NCBI GenBank assembly: GCA_019614645.1
Contig: JABWDB010000002.1
Span: 23,425,501 to 23,489,500 of the forward strand
Length of the DNA stretch: 64,000 bases
From: Stratiolaelaps scimitus
Lineage: Eukaryota; Arthropoda; Arachnida; Mesostigmata; Laelapidae
Reading direction: 5' to 3'
Below the pieces are notes generated by a model, which did no database searches, was not told the origin of the DNA, and saw nothing but the letters and a program-made list of their open reading frames with translations. The translations under genes were made by a program, and so were the position numbers. Of the stretch, positions 10,767-22,987 are shown one piece after another (position 1 is the first letter of the stretch; each line of letters begins with the position of its first letter).

Positions 10767-12034
10767 GGCAGAGTAGTGATATTATAGCCGCCGCGCCCGC
10801 GCGCGCCCGGACGTTGAATGGGGGAAAGCGCGCACTCTTCGCGCTTCATTCTTCTTTAGCTCGTCTGACTTATGTCAGTATGACATGGTTGAACACAGAG
10901 CGAAGTGGTCGACTGTCGATCCGTTCCCCTCAGAGAAGCTGAATGGGTGTGCTGACTTTGTCATCCTCCCGGCAGCGTCGATCTTTGTGGGGGCGCTGGC
11001 CCTACGAAGGACATGGGGTGGGCGTATGGCTGGGTGCTTTTGGTGTTAGCTATCTGGGCAGTGGACAGAAAGAGAGTGTCGGTAATCCGGGGGTTGGGCC
11101 TTGGGACAGGCAGTAGCATGCTGTGAACGGCCGGTATAGTTATGTCTCGAAGAAGGCATCGGGAAGAAGGCAGCAGCCATTTCGTTGTAACGGCGTAGCG
11201 GTGACTCTACTTGTTGTGACTGAGTGACCTAGAGGAGGAATTGCGTGCGTGTTGAAGACGGAATAGCCGACACTAACATACCCCCATGAATCGAATGGGG
11301 CCCGCTGGCAATAAGAGCTGAGAACTGAGACCTGGGGGAGGTCTCGAGGCGAGTTTAGGGTGAAGGATGCTGGAGTCAGCGTATTGCTGGTGTTAGTGGT
11401 TGTGCTTCTGCTGCTAGTTGTTGCTGTGGTGGTCGTGATGTTGGCTGGATAGTGGCGTCAGGCATCAACCCCAGGGATAACCAAAAAGAAACGGCGCGTC
11501 CCGTATGAGAACTGAATGAGAACGCTAAGAAAAGTGCTCAAGTGAAATCAATAAAATGGTCATCGACAGAAGGCTTTGAGATAATTTGAGGTATGGCGAA
11601 TTTCAAATTATTTTTCTCTAAATATCTCTGAAGTCCTACTCTTTTGTTAATCACCAGTGATATGATAGTCAAAGAAGGCGAAACGCACGCTTAATATTGT
11701 AACAACAAAAATAAGAATAATGACAGAAATATGCGTACAACTGGCAACATCATATTTTCAAATTTTCAGCCATGCAAAAATATGATTTATATATGCCGTA
11801 TCGTATATTATATAATATTACTAGCTGTGTCATAATTTGCAGCAAGCGATGGCAATCGATAGCGGGCCCGTCGCCCTATAAAAATAGGTAGCAATTGAGC
11901 CTTTTTCTTGGCTGACCTTTCTTGTGCCCGTTTCTCCCACATCCCCGCAACCGTAGATGCCCCCCCCCCCGACCCTCGAGACACATCCTATATACTATTA
12001 TATGTACGAGTAGGTACGAGGAGGTCGTTGAGAT

Positions 12035-12050
12035 GAGAGAGAGAGAGAGA
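12035..12050. repeat. (GA)n tract
   Basis: Eight GA units lie at the edge of a GC-rich island. GA tracts next to such islands recur in this window. They could bind GAGA-type factors, but nothing here proves that. Confidence 0.75.
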
Positions 12051-12471
12051 CATATAGAGACCAGTTAGACGGTCGCTGGCGAGAGCCCAGCAAGTGGACG
12101 GAGGAAGCCGATGTGTTGTTGGCCAGGACCAAGGAAGCGGCGTCATATTCTCGTAACTGCTCTTGCCGCTGCGTTGTTCTGTCTGGCACGCGGTCGATCT
12201 GTCTGTCGGCTGGACTAGCGAAGAAGACGGAGGAGTGGTCGGAGACGATCGGCGAGACGTTGCCGGCTATAGCGGCGGGCGGCGGTAGCATCAGCATCGA
12301 CGGCACTATCCGCTGTGACAGCAGCCGTACTTGTATTCGCTATGTTTTTTTATTGCGTGCATCTGCTCTTCTGCAACTGCCCGACTAGCCTGGTGTATAG
12401 TGGTGACCGTTCGGCCGTTCTAGCCTTCTATCAGCTCACCCTCTCTTAGGCCCCAAGACCCCAGACCCCGT

Positions 12472-12490
12472 CGCCGCCGCCGCCGCCGCC
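12472..12490. repeat. (CGC)n tract
   Basis: About six CGC/CCG units lie inside the GC-rich island of 12.0-12.6 kb. It is not part of a convincing coding frame. Confidence 0.75.
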
Positions 12491-13516
12491 CACCACCCGA
12501 AACGAAGCGACGTCTGGATACGAGCGCGAGAACACGAGACCGGAACGGACCGGACCACATCGACGCCTTATGGGAATGGTGTTAGTGGTGTGGCGGCTGC
12601 TGGTGCTGGTAGTCGTTGCGGGACTATGTGGCAGATGATGATGGTAGAATGAGGCACAAGTGACAGAAGACACAAAGCCTTCTCTCTCTCATGGCCTCGA
12701 CACCCACCCCCCACGGGTTGGCCTTTTTCCTTACCCCGATTGTTACATATTAGTTGTAGTGGTAGTAGCCGCAATAGCATGGGTGATATCAGTTGTGTCC
12801 TGAGGGCAAGACAGTCTGTCGATATGCAGATACAACGCGTACAACCGCTCGTGTGGTGCTGCAATATATTCTAGCTAGCATACGATGTCACGCATTGACT
12901 GCTGCGATTGAGGAAGGGTATGGCAAGGGATATAGAGCGATCGTGGACGTCTGGTGGAATAACGTGTGCGGGAATTTGCACTGGTATATGCATGCAGTTT
13001 GAGTTGGGATGTACTTTGTGAATGATTGTACTGGTAACACATTTGCAGTATCGTTATCAATCTTTGGTACGATTTAGCGTAACGCTGCTACTATCTGGTT
13101 GAACTGTCGGTTGTAGACGGATCGCCTCGCAATGGTCCATTATAGGTTATTTTCACTGGCGTAACAATTAGTAGTTGCGGTCGTATGATCTTACAATTAG
13201 TTTTCATGTAATAATATCCGAGCGAATACACGCACTTACAGGCTTTCCAATATAAGATGAAGCCCACACCACCCCGAGTAGAACGAGACAGAAGCCTGCG
13301 GTAGCTGGTCGAGCACAACCCTCGTCTGGTATTCGGAAAGCGGTATCGAATCCTTCGTGCCCGCCTACCTGAGAGGCTCTGCCTAAGTTAGCCTTGTTAC
13401 TCAAGCCCCCTGATGCGGCTGTTGTCCGCGCTCGATCCGGTGAAACCCCCTTGCGACCTCGCGGTTATGCCAAGTCACGACGATAGATAACTACACCGAA
13501 TCGGGCCCTGTCAATC

Positions 13517-13569
13517 AGGACCCCCCAAGGAAACAGTGGGGTGTCCTCACTGTCTCCCTGGGGAGTCCC
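13517..13569. repeat. Imperfect inverted repeat of about 24 bp
   Basis: Arms at 13517-13541 and 13546-13569 match at about 19 of 24 positions across a 4-base spacer. The mismatches are transitions scattered along the stem. This suggests a decayed palindrome in the C-rich stretch just upstream of the reverse-transcriptase fragment. Confidence 0.5.
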
Positions 13570-13688
13570 GATCGTTGAGGTTCAATCGTCATGCCACGTC
13601 ATATGATTATAATACATGCCCGAACCAGCAAACCGCCACTCCATAGTGTTGTTTCTCAGGGGTAGAGGAACAAACAAAACTGTTTTAT

Positions 13689-13737
13689 GAAGAAACTTCA
13701 GTCATTTGCTGAATGAAGAAGAAACTTCAGTCATTTG
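13689..13737. repeat. 29-base tandem duplication
   Basis: The 20-mer GAAGAAACTTCAGTCATTTG occurs at 13689-13708 and again at 13718-13737, exactly 29 bases apart. It directly precedes the reverse-transcriptase fragment and looks like a recent local duplication. Confidence 0.75.
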
Positions 13738-13739
13738 TG

Positions 13740-13991
13740 ATCCTGCGGAAGACAGATTTGCGCAGTTTTTTGGGGCGTGTGTATTTGTTGTGTACGCCTA
13801 CGATTTTATTGAAGTTAGACTGCCGCAACGTTTTCAATACTATGCGTCCAGATCACGTGCTCAAGTCAGTGAACGAGTTAGAAGCTGAGCTTTCCAACTT
13901 TGAAAACCAGACATATGGAGGCGCTCTCCACAGGATCCTAGAGCTTGTGACAACCTCTTTTAAAGCATATCCCTTTCATGCTATAGAGTGA
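13740..13991 (+). pseudogene. Reverse-transcriptase fragment of a non-LTR element
   Basis: The frame contains LLKLDCRNVFNTMRPDHVLK at about 13808-13867. This matches RT motif A of non-LTR elements in the variant KLDFxNAFNxxRRDxxL, with the catalytic Asp kept. The following ELEAELSNFENQTYGGALHR fits the segment that leads to the next helix in that family. The frame stops at 13991, before the YxDD motif, and nothing upstream is recognisable as the N-terminal half, so this is a short relic. The same motif variant occurs in the family whose C-terminal region lies at 7636-8440, on the opposite strand. The two could be pieces of one family, though not of one copy. Confidence 0.5.
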
Positions 13992-16703
13992 TAACGCTGA
14001 CTCCGTGTTGGAAATTAGCAGCTATGGAACAAAGCAAATTTCTTGATGAGCTACATATCGTAATTTCACTGTACCGTCTAGAGAACCCAATCGAAACTAA
14101 AAACCATTTTGAAATTGAATAATTTTAACACGTGCCGCCCAGCGAATAATACAACTACCTCATTTAATTGACAAAGCAGCAGTAATCATCCAGTGAATGC
14201 ACTTAGTCATTGCCTTCTGACTTGAAGCACTACAAAAATCGCACACCCATGGATAATTATATTAGACACTAATGATCACTGATCCTTATTCGCGTTGGTC
14301 GGCGAGATACAGCCAGAGACATTACATCTAAGCAGCTAAGCTACAGCAGGTTACTATTTATCAACCTAAACTCCCAGATAATCCATATCACTTATACACG
14401 ACAACGATGTATACCTGCAAAAATATGCAGAAGTAATTTTGTTTTTTGTGCACAGCCGCCACCAGCCCGACGACAACGAGGCGGACACCCGAAGACGCAG
14501 CCCGTACTGTCCTTCCTATCCCTTATACAAATCCCAATCGGTATCGCTTTGTATATAGATTACTACACATTGCAGAGAGAGGGTACTACGCTCTACCCGG
14601 CTCGCTGCCATCGGCGTCAATATACCCTGGGTACTGGGTAAGGTACAGGAAAAAGGAGGTGGAGTCTATAAAAACCGTTCCCCGGTTTTGTCCTCCGGAG
14701 CTAAATCAGACCAGCAGCGTCGACAAGGGAAACGATCCCAGGGGTGTGGGAGCGGTTTCGTAGACGATGGGGCCCTGACCGAACAGCCGTAGGCCATGGC
14801 CTGTCGCTTTGCAGCACCCACTCCCCCGAGCGTTTTCCCCTAATCTGGCGAACGTTAGATGGCACGGTCTATAGATGGCATCCATCGGCCAACCAACGGA
14901 GACTGGTACAGCACCAGCACTCCACTGAGCATATTTAAACCCTTCTCTCAGCGTCCCCGTTTTCATCTCCAAGCCCCGATTCTCTACGCCATTCCGGTCC
15001 ACATCGCTGGCCGTCTGTACGGCCCCTTGCCCCATGAGGGGCTGTTCCCTTCTCTTCCCTCTTAATCTCTTCCACCCTACTTGGCCTTTTAATTTCTCCG
15101 ACTGACGAGAGATGGGCGGCAATCCAGGGTCGCCGACCAGGATTCTTTTCTATCCCCTTTGCCATAGTACGCCATGCAGCAGTAGCGAAAAGACAGACGG
15201 AGAGAGACAGAGAGAAACAGCGAGAAAAGGGGGAGAGACCAGCCAAATGGGGAGTCGGGGGTGGTCCGAAGCCCCGAAGGCCATTAGCGTAAATGGGTTT
15301 CGTATTGTCGCCGCCGCCGCCATCGTCGTCGTGGTGGTCCTCGATGGAAAGAGGCATAGAACAGAAGCTCTTGCCTCGGCAGCCCCCGCCTGCCAGCAAC
15401 GACCGGAGCAGCAGCAGGCGAAGGAAATAAGTATAATAGAAGAAGAAGCGACAGCGTACGCCGACAGGCGGAGCTGGCCGGACTACCTTATATCATACGT
15501 AGGATGAATTTAACATTTGATGTCGAGAGAAAAGACTAATGAATTCCACCCTCTGAAGGAATAATCTCTCCAACTGCATAAGAAAAACGTTTATTCAAAC
15601 GAGCCTAAAAATTCGAAATTTAAATTGTACTACAATGAGCGTGTATGTACCTAGCTCGAGGAAGCCGGTCGGATGGACGGATCTGTCTGTTTGCCATTGT
15701 TTCTCTCTGTATGCTGTACGCTGTGGTCGAATGTAGCCTTACAATTTGTCCTGCCTCTCCCCGCTAGCATGTCTATATCTACCTGGCTATCTGTCCTTCA
15801 ATCGTTCTGAGAGAAACAAGGTGATATTATATAATCTATTGATATGTGACTGTCTGTCTGTATTGTTGACGTGTGTACAGTATATGATATTTATGCCTAA
15901 AAAGAGTCCGTCCGCATGCTTGAGACCACACATATGATGGGTTAGGTTTAGTGTTCTTTCTGCGCAAACACGTATGTCCTTAACACGTCGTTAGCAACTC
16001 GTGAGTGTCAGTCAACAGCAGGCTAGTTCGGTGGATGAGAGCATGTGATCTATGGATAAATACCTAAATTAAGTGGGACATTACGTCGCTTAGTGTTTTA
16101 CGGCTTAGGCAATTCGTTGGATGAAGGCAACGTTTCTTACTATATATAATTGCTAGTCATTACGCCTTCGTGTCTGTTTCGTTAAACTTCGTGCCTCTAG
16201 AATCCTATCTTTCGAAAGAAGGTAAGTGCATAGCCGGCGCTTGTCTTCTATTGAGGCGTCACAAGGCGGTGCTTCCCAATCAAGAGGAACTCAGTTGTTC
16301 GTACGTGCAGCCCTTTGCGTCATCTGGCGTCACTTTGGGAACACTCTGCCTTCTACGTCAACTTCGCCTCCACAAACGATTTTGTCATTCGGTAGGGAGT
16401 CGTGGATCTCTTCACCCTCTCTGCTAGGTGTTCGCAGGCTTTGTCAATTACTGCATTCTCCCCCCGTCCGAACAGGACACATTAAGAGACGTCGCGGGAC
16501 GCTGCCCTTTACCCCTTTACGAACAATGGTTCATGTTTCAGGTGCCGATCGGGAAGAATGCTGTACGACGTGATTGGATCAATTACGTGGTTTGCAGGAT
16601 ATGTTTAGTACTCTCTCCAAAGTACGATCCGTGCTTTAAATTGATATTGATCTCCAAGTTGATACAAATTACCAATACGGTGTAGCGCTTCTTGTCGGCC
16701 CCT
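13992..16703. other. Non-coding stretch
   Basis: No gene is supported. A GC-richer part at about 14.45-15.5 kb has overlapping frames on both strands (up to 154 codons on minus at 14935-15399) with low-complexity, Arg/Gly-rich products. The rest is AT-rich with short frames. No repeats beyond short purine runs (about 15198-15235) stand out. Confidence 0.5.
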
Positions 16704-16768
16704 TTACAATGGTTCAACCCCATCATATCCTTCACACATAAGGATATGATGGGGTTGAATCATTATAA
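16704..16768. ncRNA. Near-perfect hairpin; candidate miRNA-like precursor or mini-transposon
   Basis: Arms at 16708-16732 and 16740-16764 are complementary at 24 of 25 positions. The odd pair (16712/16760) is G opposite T, which would be G:U in RNA. The loop is seven bases (CACACAT). Three further pairs extend the stem beyond one mismatch, giving a foldback of about 60 nt. Such length and pairing is unusual by chance. It would suit a small pre-miRNA, a hairpin siRNA source, a recent inverted duplication or the core of a tiny foldback transposon. The arm sequence matches no miRNA I know. No TSD is obvious, although CCCTAATTCCCTAA-type direct repeats follow at 16772-16796. Strand is undecided. 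Confidence 0.4.
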
Positions 16769-19700
16769 TTCCCTAATTCCCTAAGTGTTCCCTAATTAGT
16801 TTAGCAAGTCTTATTTTTGTATCTCCTATGTACGAATCTGGTCAACTATTGAACTTCCTCCTGTACATCACGCCACTTTGGTTATCAAAAGTCTGTTTGC
16901 CTCAAGTTTACTGAGATGCTCTCTCAATTGCATAACAATGTTTTTTTCGCAAATCGAGTATTTAAATGTCTCTCGATTTTCCCTGTTCAATTTTCATGTT
17001 AAGTGGGTTACTTGTCGTAAAATTTTAGTTAGAGGTTCCTTCGGAGCCATATCTTCTGCCGTCGAAGACATGTTACGTTTCTACATAACGACCTATTTAG
17101 CGTTCGTACAGGCAATTCGTATTGTGGATCTGCGATCATTGAACCTGTCCTTGCAGCATTTTTTATTGAAGCCGCAGAACACCATTGCTTGCAGTGCTTC
17201 TGGCCGGCGTAGAGCTGCCCCACTGTGGCTACAGCGTTGCGTTTGCGTCATTGGTAGCGGTACCCACAGTTCCGCGGTCTTGAGGTCGGATCGCTCACTG
17301 CACGTACTCTTGCACTGTGTACCGTACCTGAACCTCTTATTCACGTACGTCTACGTAAGGGTACGCATGCGTATATCCCAGCTGGCTGGGATGCTCACTG
17401 CTAGCTAAAGGTCTCAGTGACTGACCGATCGACCTGGCAGCTATTCGTACCGTCGTAACCATCTATAGTAGAAGACCCACTATAGGCCGGGCCCATAGTA
17501 TACAAGCTATTATTATTTATGAGACTATTATAGGTATACAGTACTAGCTTGAGGATGGTAGACAGGCGAATAGGACTGCAGATAACCGTCCAGCCAGCAG
17601 GCAGCAGACAGCAGCCCGCTCTCGGTCCTTCCCGGCTGCTTCTGCTCTATGCCGCTGCCTTGCGGCTCGTTGTATGTGGCCTCTCTTGTCGGCGAACTGG
17701 TTTACCCTCGATCCTCAATGCTCCTTTCCAGGCGGCCGCAGTGGCAGCAGCGGCCCTCAGTTGTGTGCTCTACAGCCACCGCTTGGCTGTGCCTTGCGAC
17801 GGGTAAACGTGCCACAGTCGATCTATGTACGTACGGTCATCCCAAACCGGCCTGCCTTGCTCCCTCGCGTTTCGTCTGGCTTCGACCGACCGACCGACCA
17901 ACAATCCGGGTGGCGGCACTTCGGTGCTGCCACTGCTGGCGGCCGTGTCCTGATGTGGCTTTGTGGCTCCCTTGAGGGCCGTTTGGACATGGGCTATGAC
18001 GGGTGTCCCCGCTGACCGTGCCCCTGCAAGGACCGGAATGGCAACGCCCTCGTCGCCGTCGCCGCCTCCTCCACCACCGTAGCCGCTACAGGAGGTATCT
18101 TCTATTGGGCTAGGTCACTACGCTTGCTGAACCCAGCTGGCGCCTGCTGGAGAAGAAGAAGAGAGAACGATGAGGAACGCCATCGTTATTCAGCCGCCAA
18201 TCGTAGCAGTGGTCCTTCCCTTTTGCTAAGACTATGTTCGTTTGTAGCGCCAGCACACGTTTAACGGGAGTGAACAGCGAGAGCGAGAGAGAGGGAAGGC
18301 AGGGTCATGGCATTTGACCTGCTACGTAAACGACGATGTTGAAAATTATATCTCTGCCTAATGCAATAGTGATCGCATTATTTGTACCCTGCTGTATTGG
18401 AGGTCTCAGGTTAACTTGGTGAAGGGTCGAGACAAAAGCAATCCATTGTAAAGAAGTCGGGCGGATTTATTTTATGTGTAGCATTTGTGAATTATTCACA
18501 TTATGTGCGTTCCGTTTATCCATGCGTTTGTACTTCTTCCGTCATAACGACGAAGCAGCTTCTACAGCTTTGTTTTAATTTTTCAAACAATGCTTTACCT
18601 CTAAACCAAATGCTTTTATGAAAAGAGCAACAATTGAAGACGCTACACCTACACGTCTTGGCCGTATGGCTTCGCATCTGTGAGAAACTCTTCTCCAGTC
18701 TGGCGTGGATTGAAAGCCACCTGTTATCACTCTGCTAACTCGTCTCATGACAAGAGGGCCTGCTGCAACACGTGTGGGGTGTTGTTGTAACTGCGGCATT
18801 CTCTTGAGATAAGATTAGTCATCTCGAGGCTTTATGTTGTAAACTATGCCGGAGTGAGCCAGGTCGTGTCCCCGTGCAGCGTCCAACCTCAGGACATGCG
18901 TCTAAATCCCACTGCACAAGAAATGGCAAGAGCGGCGTGACTCCAACAGGTACACGCAAATTAATTCGTGTAATCGGTGTGCCCTGCAGACTCACTTGAG
19001 ACTGTCCACTTAGCAAAATGTCTTTTTCTCACCACAAGTAGGTGCTGGGATACATGCAAACTATCTGAGGACAAGGGGAAGCCGATGTCAATAATTATGT
19101 GTTATGAAAATGAAAGGGAAGTAACCCAGGGAAAGTAAGAATGACTTCGGATGCAGCCAAAACATACGACACAGATTCAAGGGCATCGATCCCTTTTGCA
19201 AACATTGGACATGGAGTGTTAAACACAAAGGTTTTGACCAAATATACTTAGGCGGAACAAAGAGGACAATATCGATATAACATGAATACAAAATATAGAA
19301 CGTGCGGAGTGGAAGACGAACATATAGTGATATAACGTGCACATATAATGAACGGACAATATGAGACCTTAGGGTGACGCACGATCTTTTCGGACAAACA
19401 TGCTTTTAGAGAGTAATTCAGACAAGCGATATGAAGGTGTGGCTTGTGATATATTTTTGACGTGTTATGGCAAGAATAAAAATGATGTCCATAATAATAA
19501 CAATAGGAAGATGAAGATAATGACAGTAGTAGAGGCGAGTGTATCGAAATGATATATTCCGCGAAATATGGTCCATTGTTATTCATGATAATAATATGTG
19601 TGAATTCACACTACTCGTGATTTGCTCTATAATGCCTTAAATTTTGCTGGTATTGTTTCTGATTTAACTTACTGTTACTGAATGAAATTCAGTCGTGTAC

Positions 19701-22700
19701 TATTTTCCATCCAAATTTGCATTTGTGTTCCCATATCAGCCATTATTATCAGGTAAAAAAATTCATTGGCATCCTACAAAAAGTCTACGCAGATAGTATG
19801 ATTTTAGAGCTGATGGTATACAAAGAAACGAGCTGTAACTACGAATGCATAGTGTCTATCTCCAGCAGAACATTTGCACACGGTGACTGATTGACTGGCA
19901 GTGATCTTAACGACCGACGTACGTTAATCCCAGAAAAAGTGAGAGACCACGCTTATCGTTATTATAGTTGTTGTCTTGTGTAGACCGTTCTGTCACGTCT
20001 AGCTAGCCAGACAGAAGCCATATATCAGCCTGCTTATCTTAGTGTATGTTGCCGGGTGGTGGGTCTCTGTTGTTGTATTTCCTTCCGATATCAAGAAATG
20101 CTTCCCTAAAGAAACTCTTTGTATGCGCCTAGATGGTCGCTCTTCGTAGCGACTCATACGTGGTACACGTCTCTATATTACGATATGGTGTGTGAGATAC
20201 AAGGTTGGCTTTGTTTGTCAAGCCTGACGTAAGGGTAGTTCTCAATTTTATGACGTGCTTTTAAAAGATCGTTACTATTCTGTTTTGAGAGAGCAGAGAC
20301 ATGCCACCATTAATAACTAGGCCAGAATGTACCGGTAATCGTTGACCGAAATAGTCGTTCTCCCGTTGCATGTTCTACATTTCAACGTGGAGAACTATAG
20401 TGATATGATATAAAGGAACGATATACTGAGACCAACGTTATCCAATACGGCAAATTCAAAAAGGGTTTTTTTTTCGGAGCGCGGTAGCATCTCTCCGACC
20501 TTGGTCTGGTCTTTTTTACTGAAGCCATCTGAAAGCTAGATAAGCAGAGTGTTAAGGAAGTGGACTGACAATTTGACAGATAGCGTTGTCCATATCTTAA
20601 TCTCGTCTGTCAGAAACATATTCCTACTCATATTTCAAGGTGTTTGAAAGTTTTCCATTTATGGTGTTTGGTCTGTTATGTTGACATGAAAAAGATGACA
20701 GATAGGCCAAAGGATGTCAGGCTATTGACTTGAGAAGACTTGGAGGAATCGAACAAAGATGTCCAAAATTTTAATCACTTCTGCCCGTTACGTTATGAAT
20801 CCATAGTATGGTATACCATGATATAGCTACTGGGATCCGTCCGTGCAAATGTCAACACTGTAAATTATATAGATGTAACGACCCACATAAATTTTGCTGT
20901 TAAGGTTTGTCGGTTAACCCTACAGGGAACCTCTCCCTTGTGCTAGGTTGTCTATAATATTTGAAACTGCTCGTGGTGGCTAGCGCTCATCCCCCGTATA
21001 TTATCGGTATTTGACATTTTGTGACTATAATCGAATACAATCTATCACCGTGACCTTAACGAGGATCACATGGTCATCGCCAAGCTGATTCAGCAGGTTC
21101 CGCCTGATGTAGCTGTGGCTGATTAATGAGAAATTTTCAGCCAAGATTGGCATCGCTCGGGCATGACTCCATATTCGCGGAACTTGGTTGACGTCGATGG
21201 TGCCCTATTTCGCCTGCTTGTATTATCGCGGATGTCGCTCATATAGTTTCTTGCTGTTGACACCCTTCAAGTGACCCACTTCTCGTCCCACTCGCTCCCT
21301 GTTGAAACGTAAGCGGACCCTTGTGGACAACAGGATATGATCTGATATTGAAGGTGTCCCCGGTCGGTGCAATATCAAAGGGGCATTGCTTATTCATTTT
21401 CTCAAAATGTTCGTAAATTAATGCCTTTGCGACCATCACGAATTTGTTAATTCGATCGGCATATATAGGTACGAAACATGGAACATTTTTCGGTTGATAG
21501 TAAATCCTCAGACGCTCAATTCTTATCAAAAGAAGTAGTGCAAGACCCATAGAGCTCTATGGAACCTCGCATGTGAGACATTCATAGAGCAATATGGCAT
21601 GCAGCATGCATTGCAGCTGCTGTCATAGTAACATATTATAGTAGATGCCTTATAATGTACATAAAGATGCGTAAACAACCGGGGATGCCATTTTAGCATA
21701 TGAATATATCAAGTAATACATATCAAAGTATTTATTATTTACAACCCTATGTGCAAACCATTGGTACAACTGTCTGTGTACCCAATATTAGACCCATTTG
21801 CCTCTCCTTTGCCTTGATGAGTATAACCATCTACTGAGATGACTAATATATAAAAGTTTAATATTGGTGGGAGTCGATGAACTGAACTGTCAACGATCGT
21901 CCGCTTCGTCGCTGATGAATAGGGTTAATCTTGCGTTTTTCTGGTTTTGATTTCCAATGGACATCTGTGAGGTAATTGTCAAGGGTAATGAGGCGTATAT
22001 AGTTTTGTTGTATATATAATACTATATAGTATTGAGAACATGGAGATCATGTAAGAGGATGTTTTTATTGTCTCAATCAATAACGCGCAAGGTTCTGAGT
22101 CGAATACTATATCTGTACCTATATCTAAAGTGGATACTTTTTGAGATAAATGGAGACCGAGGTCGAGAAATTGGAGATATATTGGTCGACAAATTATAAT
22201 AATGCTACTTTGATAGCTTATTTTTAAATCTAAGTATTGAACATATATGTATGCATCTGTTACGATGGCGTCCTGCAGTTGTCTGTATGCTATTCCCAGC
22301 GATTATTATAAATTGCATTATTCCATAGGGTACTATGGCAAAAACGATAATGGGAAGTGCTATCCCTCAGGGTTCTATGCATGCGCAGTGCATGTCTCAC
22401 ATCAACGGGGGAGTATATGTGCATCCGAATATTTTTTACAAAGAAGTAGTATGCCAACTAACCGTAAATACAGTTCTTTTCTCGAGGATAGGCACATTTC
22501 CGAGCATTTTTCGAGGCCAATCCCATGAAAATACAATGAGTACATAGCACATGGTATCAATTGTATGTGGTTGCCTTATGTGCTGCGACCCTTTACTACA
22601 TATAGAAAACGATTCCCGAGTTAGTTCGAACGAAATATACGAGGATGCATTACTATCAAGGCGAGTGCGGCCGGCCAACGTTAGCAACACCGTGCCGTCT

Positions 22701-22934
22701 GTGGGACAGCGTGTGCCTGTCGTCACCGAAACCGTCGACTGTGCTTTCGACCCACATTGGCGGCGGAGGGTCGCATCGGTGGCTCCACCTCCCTCCCGCC
22801 TCCACGACCGTTCTACCCAGTTGGCTCAGTTAGCGTCCACTGAGCGAGGACCAACTGGGTGGGTGAGTAAGATGCCCAAATGGGAAAATTTAGGCAAACG
22901 TCAGTAGAGCACCGAGCCAACTGACGACAGAGGA

Positions 22935-22987
22935 GTCTCTCTCACTCTCTCTCACTCTGTCGCTGCCTTTCTCTCTCTCTGTATTTC
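22935..22987. repeat. CT-rich microsatellite region
   Basis: Interrupted (CT)n and CTCTCA units run for about 50 bases between two GC-rich blocks. This is the largest pyrimidine tract in the window. Confidence 0.7.

Larger units (their letters stand above)
8441..13685. other. Mixed non-coding region with two GC-rich islands
   Basis: No gene is supported. From 8.6 to 9.4 kb the DNA is GC-rich and long frames overlap on both strands, the longest being 258 codons on minus at 8598-9374. None shows a domain, and the composition (Thr, Ser, Pro, Arg) is what GC-rich non-coding DNA gives. From 9.5 to 10.4 kb it is AT-rich. From 10.6 to 12.6 kb it is GC-rich again, with (CAG)n, (GA)n and (CGC)n tracts and a run of ten C at about 11958. 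That stretch could include a promoter or 5' UTR, but no gene start is evident. Confidence 0.5.

Noticed and set aside
13290..13390. tRNA-like element with GGTATCGAATCC
   Set aside because: The B box has an inserted base and no cloverleaf forms on either strand.
16878..17408. 176-codon hydrophobic frame, or a Tc1-like transposase on the opposite strand
   Set aside because: Neither strand shows a catalytic triad, a helix-turn-helix or terminal repeats. The resemblance rests on scattered residues.
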